Notes under the pieces: model-generated
What the model saw: only the letters and a program-made list of their open reading frames with translations
What the model was told of the DNA's origin: nothing
The model's database searches: none
Origin: Clitoria ternatea
Lineage: Eukaryota; Streptophyta; Magnoliopsida; Fabales; Fabaceae
NCBI GenBank assembly: GCA_037962975.1
Contig: CM075675.1
Location: forward strand, 47,042,501 to 47,106,500
Reading direction: 5' to 3'
DNA: 64,000 nt
Shown here: positions 23,333 to 34,520 of the stretch, piece by piece
How positions within the stretch are numbered: position 1 is the stretch's first letter
Layout: each line of letters begins with the position of its first letter
Program-made: the position numbers and the translations under genes

Positions 23333-25632
23333 TGTAACATCCTTGAGGTTTTAATGAGAATTATAAGAAATGGGAAATGATTAGAAAATGTTTTACAAGT
23401 TTTATTTAATATTTGTTCTGTCTTAGCCAGAGATAAGAAAGCCAGTGTCAAGATCGGTCTCAGGAGAGCGGTCAGGCGGAGTTAAAGATTAGGAGTGTAA
23501 GAGGAGGGCGGACAGGGCCAGGAGGTTTGTTCCAAACCGTTGTGAGGGGAGCGCCTCACACGGGGTCATAGCCCGGCTTAACCTCATAATGACTAAAACG
23601 ACGGATGTAGGTAACCAAGAGGTGAGCACGGATGAGGTATCCGATCTCTTAGGTTGTAGCTCGGATTTCTGAGGTATGAACACTAAGTTAGGACGTCGGG
23701 GGCCGATATTCATATCGGGCCTATACTCTTGCAAATTATTAGAGGATTGTGAATACTTAAACGTTGAGGGAATAAACACGTGTAAATGATTTGATAACTA
23801 TGCAATAGTTTAAAATAGTGAAATTGATTAAATTTAGTAAGAATACAAATAAAATAAAGGAAAAGACGATCTTGCCTATGAGCTATATATAAATATAAGG
23901 GAATTCTCTTCCTTCCCTCATTCATTATTTACAAGTTACCTTTGCTGTCAGTCTGTTCCTTCTCTTCCGTTTTTCTCTCCTCTCTCAATGCTGATTTGCA
24001 TACGCTGGAAAGGGACTCCATTTGTGTCTAAACTTCAATTGAACCCCATTTCTGTGATCAAGGCTTCAAGGTGAGTCTACTGATCCGTTCCAAATTGTGA
24101 TTCCCCCATTCCTTTTAATCTTTGGCTGTTAGGGGCCATGCATGGCTATATTCGTGGCTGTTCTCCACTCCTCTGGTGAGTGTGAGCCCTGATGCAGTCC
24201 ATGAACTAAGGACATTGAGGTGATGAGCTGTACTTTATGATTCGTAGGTAGTAGGCTAAGCAACGGAAGACTGAGTGACGGAGTTGAGATTGCGGAACCA
24301 GTACTCAGAGAAAGAAATCAACACAGAGAGCAGATCATCGAAGCGTGAGACCAAAGTAAGGGGGGTGTTCAGGTTATAATTAATTAGAATAGGACTCATT
24401 TTTATTCAGGCCTTTGAGGTAACGTAAACAGGTTAAGGAAAGTGTTGCTAAACGTAAGTGTGTGTTTATGCTTGTGCATGTGTGACTGAGTTTATTAATT
24501 AGTGGAAGATCGGATGTGGTTGAGTTTATCATGTTATGATCTTGTGATATCAAATGTTGAAACGATCATCGTTATGGGACGTCGGGTCAGCAAGCAGGCT
24601 ACCCGAGTGATGAGGAATTGATATTACTATGAAAGGTAAATTGTTGAATGATTATGTGGTATGGGATGGCCGACGGTATATGATAGCCCCTCATTTCCGG
24701 CTCCCGTGGTTTTCGTGCCCAGTTGAGCTACCCAGTGGTCAAGTAGGACCCAGTGGTCGAGGTGGAGAGTCAAGCAGGACTCGGTGAACCAAGCAGGGTT
24801 CACGGGGTGTCAAGTAGGACCCCCAGCTGAAGGCCAATCCTTTAGTATCCGGATACTAGGAGTCAGATTGTATGAGAGTCAGTTGTGATGAATGTGATGA
24901 ATGTGATGAATGTGATGAATGTGATGAATGTGATGGAATGGTGTAGTTGGTTTAATATAGTTACTGCATGAAATACACTATGTTTCGGTATGCTTACTCA
25001 CAGGTGATGCTTGATGTGTATGTAACAATATGCATGTATAGCGTTAAATTCCGTTCTATATTAATTATAATGCCAAACACTCACCCTTGCATATTTTTTT
25101 TAGTAACCAGAGGCAGGGAGGGGGAAGGAGCCATGGAGCCGCGCCAAGGGGGAGAACGGTGCCAGGGTCCGAGTGACTTCGAGTGACTCTCTATAGAGTC
25201 TTATGTGTGTATAAAAATTTCATAGTATAATTATTAGTTGTGTTTCATTAAGACCGGATCGAATGTAAACCTATATTTTAAAATATATTACTGTTATTTG
25301 CATATGTTTTCATGGTAACTCTTTGGGTTCACAGAACCATTTTTAGAGTGAGATTTGGAGAGTCCGGTTGCATGTTTTGTATAATCCGATGTGTGAAAGG
25401 TGTTCGCTCCAGCGAATAGAACCTCGTCTAAGTGAGAGTCTGGAATCTCGCTTAGACGAGTAGGGGCCTCGCGCAAACGAGAAGCCCTGATTCCCTTCTC
25501 CCATCCGTTGTATTCAAATTAAAATTGCTTTTTCTCTAAATATCGATTAATTTTCCACGAAAAGGAAGAAATTTATCGTAAGAGGTAATTGTTTAAATAG
25601 AAATAAATGCAAAAATAACTTAGGATGTTACA
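23333..25632 (+). repeat. Element H 5' LTR (2300 bp)
   Basis: TATA box TATATATAAATA at 23884-23895. A splice-donor-like TTCAAG/GTGAGT at 24071 and the palindrome CCATGCATGG at 24136-24145 lie downstream. A (GAATGTGAT)n micro-repeat is at about 24888-24940. A short CTCGCTTAGACGAG-type region (25408-25485) corresponds to the long CGCTTGAGCG arrays in A and B. Confidence 0.92.
23884..23895 (+). promoter_or_regulatory. TATA box of element H 5' LTR
   Basis: TATATATAAATA about 550 bp into the LTR; the 3' LTR has the same at 30863-30874. A pyrimidine-rich leader follows within 30-100 bp, consistent with a transcription start near 23920. Confidence 0.55.
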
Positions 25633-25634
25633 CT

Positions 25635-25646
25635 TGGTATCAGAGC
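25635..25646 (+). other. Primer-binding site of element H
   Basis: TGGTATCAGAGC, complementary to the 3' end of plant initiator Met-tRNA, two bases after the LTR end. Confidence 0.9.
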
Positions 25647-25790
25647 GGTTCTTTCTAGAGCCGGTGTGTGGGCCGATCTAGTGATTGTGATAGTTTATGA
25701 AGGTTGATTGTATTTCGTTGTATTGAGATTGTGTGTGGTCTGGCATCGTTCCCTTGGCACTCCACTGGCGTAGTATTCTATGAATATAAG

Positions 25791-25851
25791 GTAAGTTTAC
25801 GACCCCCTGACTGATCTTGGTTATTAATGGTGATGTGTTTGCTCATTGTAG
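25791..25851 (+). other. Candidate splice donor and acceptor in the gag leader of element H
   Basis: ATAAG/GTAAGTTTAC at 25791 is a near-consensus donor. GCTCATTGTAG ending at 25851 is a good acceptor, 10 bases before the gag ATG, with a CTGAC branch-like string between. The 61-nt interval is at the lower limit for plant introns. The acceptor could instead pair with the LTR donor at 24071. Confidence 0.35.
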
Positions 25852-25860
25852 AATTACTAA

Positions 25861-26889
25861 ATGGCCGGAGAGACTAGTTCTGGGGGAAGAGATGATTTCT
25901 TCTCTAGATTTACTCAGCTGATGAGTAGGACCGAGTCCGGTCCCACTCTGGATAAATTCCTGAAAAGGAATCCTCCGACTTACAAAGGAGGACACGACTA
26001 CGATGGGGCATATATCTGGATTAGGGATATCGAGCAGGTTTTTGAATATTTTGAGTGCTCTGAAGAGCAAAAGGTTTTATTTGCTACTTACCAACTAAAA
26101 GAGGAGGCTAGAGTATGGTGGTCCCGAGGGAAGGTGCAGATGAACGCAGCCAATGAGCCGTTGGTATGGGCGAATTTCCGAAGAAGGTTCCTTGTTAAAT
26201 ACTTCCCAGACAACTACAAAATCTGGAAAGAAATGGAATTCCTGAAGTTAGAGCAAGACCAGATGTCTGTAGCTGAGTACACCAGCAAGTTTGATGAGCT
26301 GTGTGATTTTTACCACCCTTTCTCGTTAGAAGGGACTGAAGGTAGCAAATGCGCCAAATACGAGGCTGGACTACGGATTGAGCTCCGTAGTGTAATCGTA
26401 CCAATGGAGATTAGGGACTACCCAACCCTGGTGAAGAAGGCAAGACTGACTGAAGAGGTGCAGTTACAAAGGACGTCCCAGCCGAGGGATAAAAAGCCAC
26501 TGAAGGCAAAAGGATTCAACTTCAAGAGGATGAGTCAATTCTTCCGGGGTGGCAAATCTTCTGCTACCTCCTCATCCTCCTCTGGTCGGGGTTCCACTGG
26601 TCGATCGGGTAATTCCCCTGGGAATCGTACGTGCTACAATTGTGGTCAGGAAGGACACATTGCCAAACATTGCCAAGCTAATCAGATTGTGTGCTTCCAG
26701 TGCGGACGACCAGGGCACCTCAGGCCCGATTGCCCTCAGAGGCAGCAGCAGGGCAGGATGGATAACCGAACTAACTCTTTAGGACCCGGGGTTCCAACTT
26801 CTCGAGAGGAGGTCGGAATGGAGCTGGTAGAGGGAACCCACAAGAGGGAAGATATGACGCCCAATCTAGCGATGCCCAGAACGCCATGA
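25861..26889 (+). CDS. gag: Element H gag
   Basis: 342-aa capsid-nucleocapsid protein. The Ty3-type gag domain spans about residues 60-200 (motifs ARVWWSRGKVQM, WANFRRRFLVKYFP, SVAEYTSKFDELC). A Ser-rich linker and two intact CCHC zinc knuckles follow: CYNCGQEGHIAKHC and CFQCGRPGHLRPDC. The protein forms the particle and binds genomic RNA. The ATG follows a splice-acceptor-like site. The last ~40 residues are out of frame with the family: a Gly/Arg-rich segment homologous to that of element A is readable in the pol frame instead. The ATGA overlap with the next ORF is therefore probably a frameshift product, not a designed junction. Confidence 0.9.
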   Translation: MAGETSSGGRDDFFSRFTQLMSRTESGPTLDKFLKRNPPTYKGGHDYDGAYIWIRDIEQVFEYFECSEEQKVLFATYQLKEEARVWWSRGKVQMNAANEPLVWANFRRRFLVKYFPDNYKIWKEMEFLKLEQDQMSVAEYTSKFDELCDFYHPFSLEGTEGSKCAKYEAGLRIELRSVIVPMEIRDYPTLVKKARLTEEVQLQRTSQPRDKKPLKAKGFNFKRMSQFFRGGKSSATSSSSSGRGSTGRSGNSPGNRTCYNCGQEGHIAKHCQANQIVCFQCGRPGHLRPDCPQRQQQGRMDNRTNSLGPGVPTSREEVGMELVEGTHKREDMTPNLAMPRTP

Positions 26890-28805
26890 CCGGGCGTGTA
26901 TTTGCGTTTGATGCTTCAGAAGCTACGAGGAATGACAATCTGGTACAGGGTAAGTGCCTCATCTGTGGTTCTCTGGTTGATGTGATTTATGATTCGGGTG
27001 CCACCCATTCCTTTATTTCGGAAAGTTGTGTGCGACGGCTTGGTCTGCCAATCAGTTTAATGGAGAACGCTCTTATTGTTTCCACTCCAACTGGTTCCAC
27101 TTTCCGTGCAACTACAGTGTGTAGGGAACTACCAATGCAAATCAAAGCCCGTACTTTTCGAGTAAATTTTATCTGTATGCCATTGAAGGACTTAGACGTT
27201 ATTCTAGGTCTTGATTGGCTTGCTGCTAATCATGTGTTGGTCGATTGTTATCGGAAGAATATTGTTTTCTCTCAGGAACTTGACATGAAGAACGGGGTGA
27301 GCGATGTCCTAACCATGTATGTTGTTTTATTTGCTTCGGAGGGTCGGCATAACCTCCTATTAAGTGATATTCCGATTGTTTGTGAGTTTTCTGACGTTTT
27401 TCTGGAAGAAATTCTGGAGCTACCTCCCAGTCGAGAGATTGATTTCTCTATTGACTTAATTCCTGGGGCAGAACCTGTGTCCCGAGCGCCATATAGAATG
27501 TCCTCGGTGGAATTAACCGAAGTGAAGAAACAAGTAAATGAATTACTAGAAAAGGGCTTTATCCGACCTAGTGCCTCACCCTGGGGCGCTCCGGTGTTAC
27601 TGGTAAAGAAGAAGGACGGTAGTATGCGGATGTGTATTGATTACCGGCAGCTGAACAAACTGACAATCAAAAATAAATATCCACTACCTCGGATTGATGA
27701 TTTACTGGACCAGTTGCGAGGCGCCGCTGTGTTCTCTAAGATCGACTTGAGGTCGGGGTACCACCAAATCCGAGTGAGGTCGGAGGATATCCCAAAGACA
27801 GCATTTCGGACTCGTTATGGGCACTTCGAGTACGTAGTAATGCCCTTTGGAGTAACAAATGCTCCTGCCATTTTTATGGATTATATGAATCGGACTTTTC
27901 AACCGTACTTGGACCAGTTTGTGGTAGTATTCATTGATGATATTTTGGTATATTCTAGGTCGGACGAGGAGCATGCTCAACATCTTCGACTTGTTTTACA
28001 AGTACTTCGGGAGAAGAAGTTGTACGCTAAACTATCTAAGTGTGATTTTTGGGGGACTAGTGTACAATTCTTGGGGCATATAATTTCCCAAGAGGGAATC
28101 TCAGTTGATCCGACAAAAATTGAGGCGGTTATGGCTTGGGAGAGGCCGAAATCAATAACTGAAATTAGGAGTTTCCTCGGATTAGCTGGATACTATCGAC
28201 GTTTCATTGAGGGGTTCTCGCGGATAGCACTTCCTCTGACTCGGTTAACAAGGAAAGGAAACCCCTTCGTGTGGTCGGAGAAGTGTGAATTAAGATTCCA
28301 AACTCTTAAGCGACGTTTAACGACTGCCCCTGTGCTTGCACTGCCCGATGTAACACAGGAATTTGAAGTATACTGTGATGCATCCAAATTTGGATTGGGG
28401 TGTGTGTTGATGCAAGCTGATCGAGCAATTGCTTATGCTTCGAGGCAATTGAGGCCACATGAGGAGAATTACCCGACTCATGATCTGGAACTTGCAGCAG
28501 TGGTGTACGCACTGAAGATTTGGCGTCATTATCTGTATGGGGCTCGTTTTATAGTATTTAGTGATCACAAGAGCCTAAAGTACTTGTTTGATCAAAAGGA
28601 GCTAAATATGAGACAGAGGCGATGGGTGGAATATTTAAAGGATTACGATTTCGATTTAAAGTATCACCCGGGCAAAGCGAATGTTGTGGCAGATGCACTA
28701 AGCAGGAAGGTATTACACGTGGCTTACCTGATGGGTAGAGAACAGGAATTGCTGGAAAGCTTTAGAGATATGAATGTTGGAGTTGTTATGAACGCACCAA
28801 ACTGA
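26886..28805 (+). CDS. pol: Element H pol, part 1: protease, reverse transcriptase, RNase H
   Basis: 639 codons. The aspartic protease active site is DSG with Asp36 (YDSGATHSFIS). RT motifs include WGAPVLLVKKKDGS, IDYRQLNKLT, MPFGVTNAPAIF and the catalytic FIDD with Asp351/Asp352. RNase H has YCDASKFG (Asp498), FSDHKSLKYLF and NVVADALSRK. All catalytic residues seen are intact. The ORF ends at a TGA (28803-28805) where element A reads Gln, and the same frame continues directly afterwards, so the stop truncates pol before integrase. Residues before MTGRVFAFD are probably also coding in the ancestral frame. Confidence 0.9.
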   Translation: MTGRVFAFDASEATRNDNLVQGKCLICGSLVDVIYDSGATHSFISESCVRRLGLPISLMENALIVSTPTGSTFRATTVCRELPMQIKARTFRVNFICMPLKDLDVILGLDWLAANHVLVDCYRKNIVFSQELDMKNGVSDVLTMYVVLFASEGRHNLLLSDIPIVCEFSDVFLEEILELPPSREIDFSIDLIPGAEPVSRAPYRMSSVELTEVKKQVNELLEKGFIRPSASPWGAPVLLVKKKDGSMRMCIDYRQLNKLTIKNKYPLPRIDDLLDQLRGAAVFSKIDLRSGYHQIRVRSEDIPKTAFRTRYGHFEYVVMPFGVTNAPAIFMDYMNRTFQPYLDQFVVVFIDDILVYSRSDEEHAQHLRLVLQVLREKKLYAKLSKCDFWGTSVQFLGHIISQEGISVDPTKIEAVMAWERPKSITEIRSFLGLAGYYRRFIEGFSRIALPLTRLTRKGNPFVWSEKCELRFQTLKRRLTTAPVLALPDVTQEFEVYCDASKFGLGCVLMQADRAIAYASRQLRPHEENYPTHDLELAAVVYALKIWRHYLYGARFIVFSDHKSLKYLFDQKELNMRQRRWVEYLKDYDFDLKYHPGKANVVADALSRKVLHVAYLMGREQELLESFRDMNVGVVMNAPN

Positions 28806-29213
28806 ATGACAATCGGAATGTTAAAGATCTCCAACGAATTTCTGGAATCGATGGTAGCTGCACAAAAAGACGATAAAGAGTTACTGAGGCTGATCGATAC
28901 TCAGACCCAAGGCAAAAATGTGGAGATAAATAGGGGTAACGATGGTATATGGAGATTCAGAAACCGAGTGGTGGTGCCTGCACATGGAGGCTTTAGGCAG
29001 GCGGTGCTATCAGAAGCACACAAGAGCTCTCTGAGTATACATCCGGGAGTAACAAAAATGTATCATGACTTAAGAAAGGAATTCTGGTGGCCAAACATGA
29101 AGAAGGCAATAATCGAGTATGTGAAATCCTGTGTGATATGCCAGAAGTGCAAGGTTGAGCATCAACGACCTCCAGGTTTGCTTCAATCTCCAGAAATTCT
29201 GATCTGGAAGTAG
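28806..29213 (+). pseudogene. Element H pol, part 2: linker and integrase zinc domain
   Basis: 135 codons in the same frame as part 1. It contains the HHCC zinc-binding region (HKSSLSIHPGVTKMYHDLRK ... CVICQKC) and ends in IWK followed by TAG (29211-29213). Element A has Trp at this position (motif IWKWESITMDF), so TGG to TAG is the likely change. Without readthrough of the TGA upstream this piece is not translated. Confidence 0.85.
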
Positions 29214-29225
29214 GAAGGAATCACC

Positions 29226-30275
29226 ATGGACTTCGTGTCCAGACTACCCCGCACTCAAACCGGATACAACGCGATTTGGGTGATTGTTGATCGACTAACC
29301 AAAAGTGCGTATTTCCTGGCAATAAATATGAAGTGGTCGCTAGAGCGATTAGCTAAGTTGTACATTGCTGAGGTCGTACGACTGCATGGTGTGCCCTCAA
29401 GCGTTATCTCCGATCGGGATCCCCGATTCACTTCAAGGTTTTGGGGGAGTTTGCAACAACAAATGGGTACTGAGCTCAAATTGAGTTCGGCCTACCATCC
29501 CCAGACCGATGGTCAATCAGAACGGACTATACAGACTCTTGAAGATATGTTAAGAGCATGTGTACTGGAACAGGGCGGATCATGGGAGAAATACTTGCCC
29601 TTGGTAGAGTTTGCATATAATAACAGTTACCATTGCAGCATTGGGATGGCTCCATATGAAGCTCTTTATGGTCGGAAATGTCGTACTCTATTATGTTGGA
29701 ATGAGAACGGCGATGCCCTTCATCTGGGGCCTGAGATGATTCAAGAGATGAACGAGCAAATCGCTTTAATCCGAGAGAAGATAAAAATTGCTCAAGACCG
29801 GCAAAAGAGCTATTATGACAATCGGCATAGACCCCTTGAATTCCAAGTGGGTGATTGGGTGTTCCTAAGGATTTCGCCGACTAAGGGTGTAGGTCGAATT
29901 TTGAAGAGTCAAAAGCTTAATCCGAAGTATATTGGACTATACCAAATACTAGAACGGATTGGTGAAGTCGCTTATCGACTGGATCTTCCCCAATCGTTGA
30001 CTAACATTCACAACGTGTTCCACGTATCGCAACTTCGAGCTTACATTCCGTGTGATACCATGATTGTACCAAGTGACTCCATTAAAGTGAAGGAAAACCT
30101 GACGGTGGAGGCGGTACCAATCGGCATTGAAGGGTATCAAACCAAACGGTTAAGAAACAAGGAGGTACCGCTGGTGAAGGTGAAGTGGCAGAATTTACAT
30201 TGGATAAACTACACTTGGGAGTTAGAATCCGATATGAGACGAATGTACCCTCATCTTTTTCAACCGGAACACTGA
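29226..30275 (+). pseudogene. Element H pol, part 3: integrase core, C-terminus and chromodomain-like end
   Basis: 349 codons, same frame. The DDE triad is intact: Asp22 (IVDRLTKSAYFL), Asp63 (ISDRDPRF) and Glu99 (DGQSERTIQ), with the standard 35-residue gap between the last two. Integrase C-terminal motifs RILERIGEVAYRL-like and FHVSQLRAYIP follow. The end (LRNKEVPLVKVKWQN ... YTWELESDMRRMYP) resembles a chromodomain, used in this clade to target insertion to chromatin. Cut off from part 1 by two stops. Confidence 0.88.
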
Positions 30276-30293
30276 TTTCGGGGACAAAATCTC

Positions 30294-30310
30294 CTTTTAG
30301 GGGGGGTGGA
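30294..30310 (+). other. Polypurine tract of element H
   Basis: TTTTAGGGGGGGTGGA directly before the 3' LTR start TGTAACATCC, the second-strand priming site. Confidence 0.8.
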
Positions 30311-32685
30311 TGTAACATCCCTGAGGTTTTAATGAGAATTATAAAAAATGGGAAATGATTAGAAAATGTTTTACAAGTTTTATTTAATATTTGTTCTGTC
30401 TTAGCCAGAGATAAGAAAGCCAGTGTCAAGATCGGTCTCAGGAGAGCGGTCAGGCGGAGTTAAAGATTAGGAGTGTAAGAGGAGGGCGGACAGGGCCAGG
30501 AGGTTTGTTCCGAACCGTTGTGAGGGGAGCGCCTCACACGGGGTCATAGCCCGGTTTAACCTCATAATGACTAAAACGACGGATGTAGGTAACCAAGAGG
30601 TGAGCACGGATGAGGTATCCGATCTCTTAGGTTGTAGCTCGGATTTCCGAGGTATGAACACTAAGTTAGGACGTCGGGGGCCGATATTCATATCGGGCCT
30701 ATACTCTTGCAAATTATTAGAGGATTGTGAATACTTAAACGTTGAGGGAATAAACACGTGTAAATGATTTGATAACTATGCAATAGTTTAAAATAGTGAA
30801 ATTGATTAAATTTAGTAAGAATACAAATAAAATAAAGGAAAAGACGATCTTGCCCATGAGCTATATATAAATATAAGGGAATTCTCTTCCTTCCCTCATT
30901 CATTATTTACAAGTTACCTTTGCTGTCAGTCTGTTCCTTCTCTTCCGTTTTTCTCTCCTCTCTCAACGCTGATTTGCATACGCTGGAGAGGGACTCCATT
31001 TGTGTCTAAACTTCAATTGAACCCCATTTCTGTGATCAAGGCTTCAAGGTGAGTCTACTGATCCGTTCCAAATTGTGATTCCCTCATTCCTTTTAATCTT
31101 TGGCTGTTAGGGGCCATGCATGGCTATATTCGTGGCTGTTCTCCACTCCTCTGGTGAGTGTGAGCCCTGATGCAGTCCATGAACTAAGGACATTGAGGTG
31201 ATGAGCTGTACTTTATGATTCGTAGGTAGTAGGCTAAGCAACGGAAGACTGAGTGACGGAGTTGAGATTGCGGAACCAGTACTCAGAGAAAGAAATCAAC
31301 ACAGAGAGCAGATCATCGAAGCGTGAGACCAAAGTAAGGGGGGTGTTCAGGTTATAATTAATTAGAATAGGACTCATTTTTATTCAGGCCTTTGAGGTAA
31401 CGTAAACAGGTTAAGGAAAGTGTTGCTAAACGTAAGTGTGTGTTTATGCTTGTACATGTGTGACTGAGTTCATTAATTAGTGGAAGATGTTAAGGAAAGT
31501 GTTGCTAAACGTAAGTGTGTGTTTATGCTTGTGCATGTGTGACTGAGTTTATTAATTAGTGGAAGATCGGATGTGGTTGAGTTTATCATGTTATGATCTT
31601 GTGATATCAAATGTTGAAACGATCATCGTTATGGGACGTCAGGTCAGCAAGCAGGCTACCCGAGTGATGAGGAATTGATATTACTATGAAAGGTAAATTG
31701 TTGAATGATTATGTGGTATGGGATGGCCGACGGTATATGATAGCCCCTCATTTCCGGCTCCCGTGGTTTTCGTGCCCAGTGGTCAAGTAGGACCCAGTGG
31801 TCGAGGTGGAGAGTCAAGCAGGACTCGGTGAACCAAGCAGGGTTCACGGGGTGTCAAGTAGGACCCCCAGCTGAAGGCCAATCCTTTAGTATCCGGATAC
31901 TAGGAGTCAGATTGTATGAGAGTCAGTTGTGATGAATGTGATGAATGTGATGAATGTGATGAATGTGATGAATGTGATGAATGTGATGGAATGGTGTAGT
32001 TGGTTTAATATAGTTACTGCATGAAATACACTATGTTTCGGTATGCTTACTCACAGGTGATGCTTGATGTGTATGTAACAATATGCATGTATAGCGTTAA
32101 ATTCCGTTCTATATTAATTATAATGCCAAACACTCACCCTTGCATATTTTTTTTAGTAACCAGAGGCAGGGAGGGGGAAGGAGCCATGGAGCCGCGCCAA
32201 GGGGAAGAACGGTGCCAGGGTCTGAGTGACTTCGAGTGACTCTCTATAGAGTCTTATGTGTGTATAAAAATTTCGTAGTATAATTATTAGTTGTGTTTCA
32301 TTAAGACCGGATCGAATGTAAACCTATATTTTAAAATATATTACTGTTATTTGCATATGTTTTCATGGTAACTCTTTGGGTTCACAGAACCATTTTTAGA
32401 GTGAGATTTGGAGAGTCCGGTTGCATGTTTTGTATAATCCGATGTGTGAAAGGTGTTCGCTCCAGCGAATAGAACCTCGTCTAAGTGAGAGTCCGGAATC
32501 TCGCTTAGACGAGTAGGGGCCTCGCTCAAACGAGAAGCCCTGATTCCCTTCCCCCATCCGTTGTATTCAAATTAAAATTGCTTTTTCTCTAAATATCGAT
32601 TAATTTTCCACGAAAAGGAAGAAATTTATCGTAAGAGGTAATTGTTTAAATAGAAATAAATGCAAAAATAACTTAGGATGTTACA
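30311..32685 (+). repeat. Element H 3' LTR (2375 bp)
   Basis: Near-identical to the 5' LTR. Its extra length comes from a 79-bp tandem duplication (31410-31488 and 31489-31567) and one more GAATGTGAT unit; it lacks 12 bp (TTGAGCTACCCA) present in the 5' LTR at about 24721. Confidence 0.92.
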
Positions 32686-34513
32686 GAGTATGTCCCTGTT
32701 GGAGGCAAATCCGAGTGAAATGACTCAGATTGGAGCAAATCCGAATGAAATAACTTAAGGAATGATCAAATCTGAGTAAAATGACTCAAGATGGAGCATT
32801 TTCGAGTGAAGTATGTCCCTGTTGGAGACAAATCCGAGTAGAATGGCTAAAAAATGATTAAATCCGAGTCATAATGAAGAATTTCCGAGTGGAATAGGCT
32901 CCTGTTGGGGAATCCGAGTAAAATGACATACAAATGATCGAATCCGAGTGGAATTACTCAGAATGGAGCAAATCCGAGGGGAATACTTCACTGATTGGAG
33001 GAAACCCGAGTGGAAAGTTCTTTGTCTTAGACATTCCGAGTGAAAATAACTGCTGACTGAAGAAGCTGCCCAATAACAGCTGCCTAAAGCTAATTTCGAG
33101 TGAAAAGATTCTGACTGAAGGAGATGTTCCGAGTGAATGGATTCCGAGCAGAGGAATCCACTAAATGATATACATTCGAGCAGACTCACAGTTTCACACT
33201 GAGCCCGAGTGTGATGTCCCAAGGAAGACATCCGAGTGAGCTGGGGCAGAAAAGTTGTTTTTCCGAGCAAGGCAAGGCTCGGCCATGAAAGAACTTCTAT
33301 TAGCCAGATTCTGAGTAAAGGGAAGACCGACTCCGAGGGAGATATCCGAGTCAGATGCTCCCGAATGAAGGTTCCAAGGAAAGTACATCCAAGTGAAAGC
33401 AAGGCCGATTCAGAATGCATCCTGACTGTTGGTTCCGAACAAAACATCCCCGATTGAAGTAATTTCGAGTGGATGCTTCAAACAAGATTCGAGCCAAGTA
33501 CTCTCCCACTCAATTTCTGAGTCTTTCTCTTCGATTTTCAATCGGCTCCGAGTCCTCCATTAGCAAACTCCGAGACCCATTACACTCAACCTCCGAGTCC
33601 TCCTTTACACTCAACTTCCGAGTCTTTCTCTTCGATTTTCAATCGGCTCCGAGTCCTCCTTTAGCAAACTCCGAGACCCATTACACTCAACCTCCGAGTC
33701 CTCCTTTACACTCAACTTCCGAGTCGCCTTTACATTCAACTTCCGAGTCTTTCTCTTCGATTTTCAATCGGCTCCGAGTCCTCTTTTACTCATTTCCGAG
33801 TCATTTTTACCAATTTCCGAGTCATCATTCTCTCCTAATTCCGAGTCATTTTTTATCAGTTCTGAGTCAATCTTTGATCGGTTTTTGAGTGATACTTTTC
33901 AGTCAGTTCTTGGTCAGTCTTCAATCATTTCTGACTCAGTTTTTACCAATTCCGAGCCAGTCTTCAGTTAGAACCGAGTGACACTTCAGTCGGTCATCCC
34001 TCTTCAAACCAATTCCGTGTCATCCTTCTTCAAACAATCAATTGCAAGCCCATTTCCATCAACTTCTGAGCCATACTTTAACCTTTCCCTAGCCCTTTTG
34101 GCCAGTCAATTCCGAGCCCATTTTCGTCCAGATCTGACTCCCAGAAGAATTCTCACTCGGAAAGGAGTATTTTCACTCGGCTTTCTATAGGAAATGCTTC
34201 ATTCCACTCGGAATTGACTCCCAATGTGGATGAATACTGACTGGGAGGCTGATCCGAGCCATCCTCACTCGGATTTCCACCATTCTCTCTCGGATTTCCA
34301 CCAGGTTCGCCCTGTTCGCCCTGTTCGCCCGTGCTAACTTGGATTCCACCACCCAAGTGGATCCAGGAATCCTGGGGGTGGCAGACAGGGGCGGAAGTGG
34401 AGGAATTAAAAAATTCCCACCAGCCGTTGTCCCCCACTTCACTCTGAATGGAAGTGTGAGCTGGCTTTCCACTCTGAGTGGAAGTCTGAGCTGGCCTTCC
34501 ACTCGGACAAGCC

Positions 34514-34520
34514 TATAAAT
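34514..34520 (+). promoter_or_regulatory. TATA box of element D 5' LTR
   Basis: TATAAAT in the context AAGCCTATAAATGGGC; the 3' LTR has it at 54759-54765. This places the hairpins at 35291-35397 in the transcribed leader. Confidence 0.6.

Larger units (their letters stand above)
23333..32685 (+). mobile_element. Element H: young Tekay/Del-like Ty3 retrotransposon, complete structure
   Basis: Exact GAGTA duplication (23328-23332, 32686-32690). LTRs at 23333-25632 and 30311-32685 with TGTAACATCC...GGATGTTACA ends, primer-binding site TGGTATCAGAGC (25635-25646), gag, pol in order PR-RT-RH-INT with a C-terminal chromodomain-like segment, and a polypurine tract. I count roughly 16-18 substitutions between the LTRs, under 1 percent, so insertion was recent. 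Pol carries two in-frame stops and the gag-pol junction a frameshift, so it cannot make its own full polyprotein. Related to element A but with a shorter LTR. Confidence 0.92.

Noticed and set aside
32869..33447. 192-aa minus-strand ORF, repeated at 53123-53701
   Set aside because: Both copies lie antisense in the two LTRs of D and consist of translated CCGAGTG motifs; duplication reflects the LTR pair, not gene conservation.
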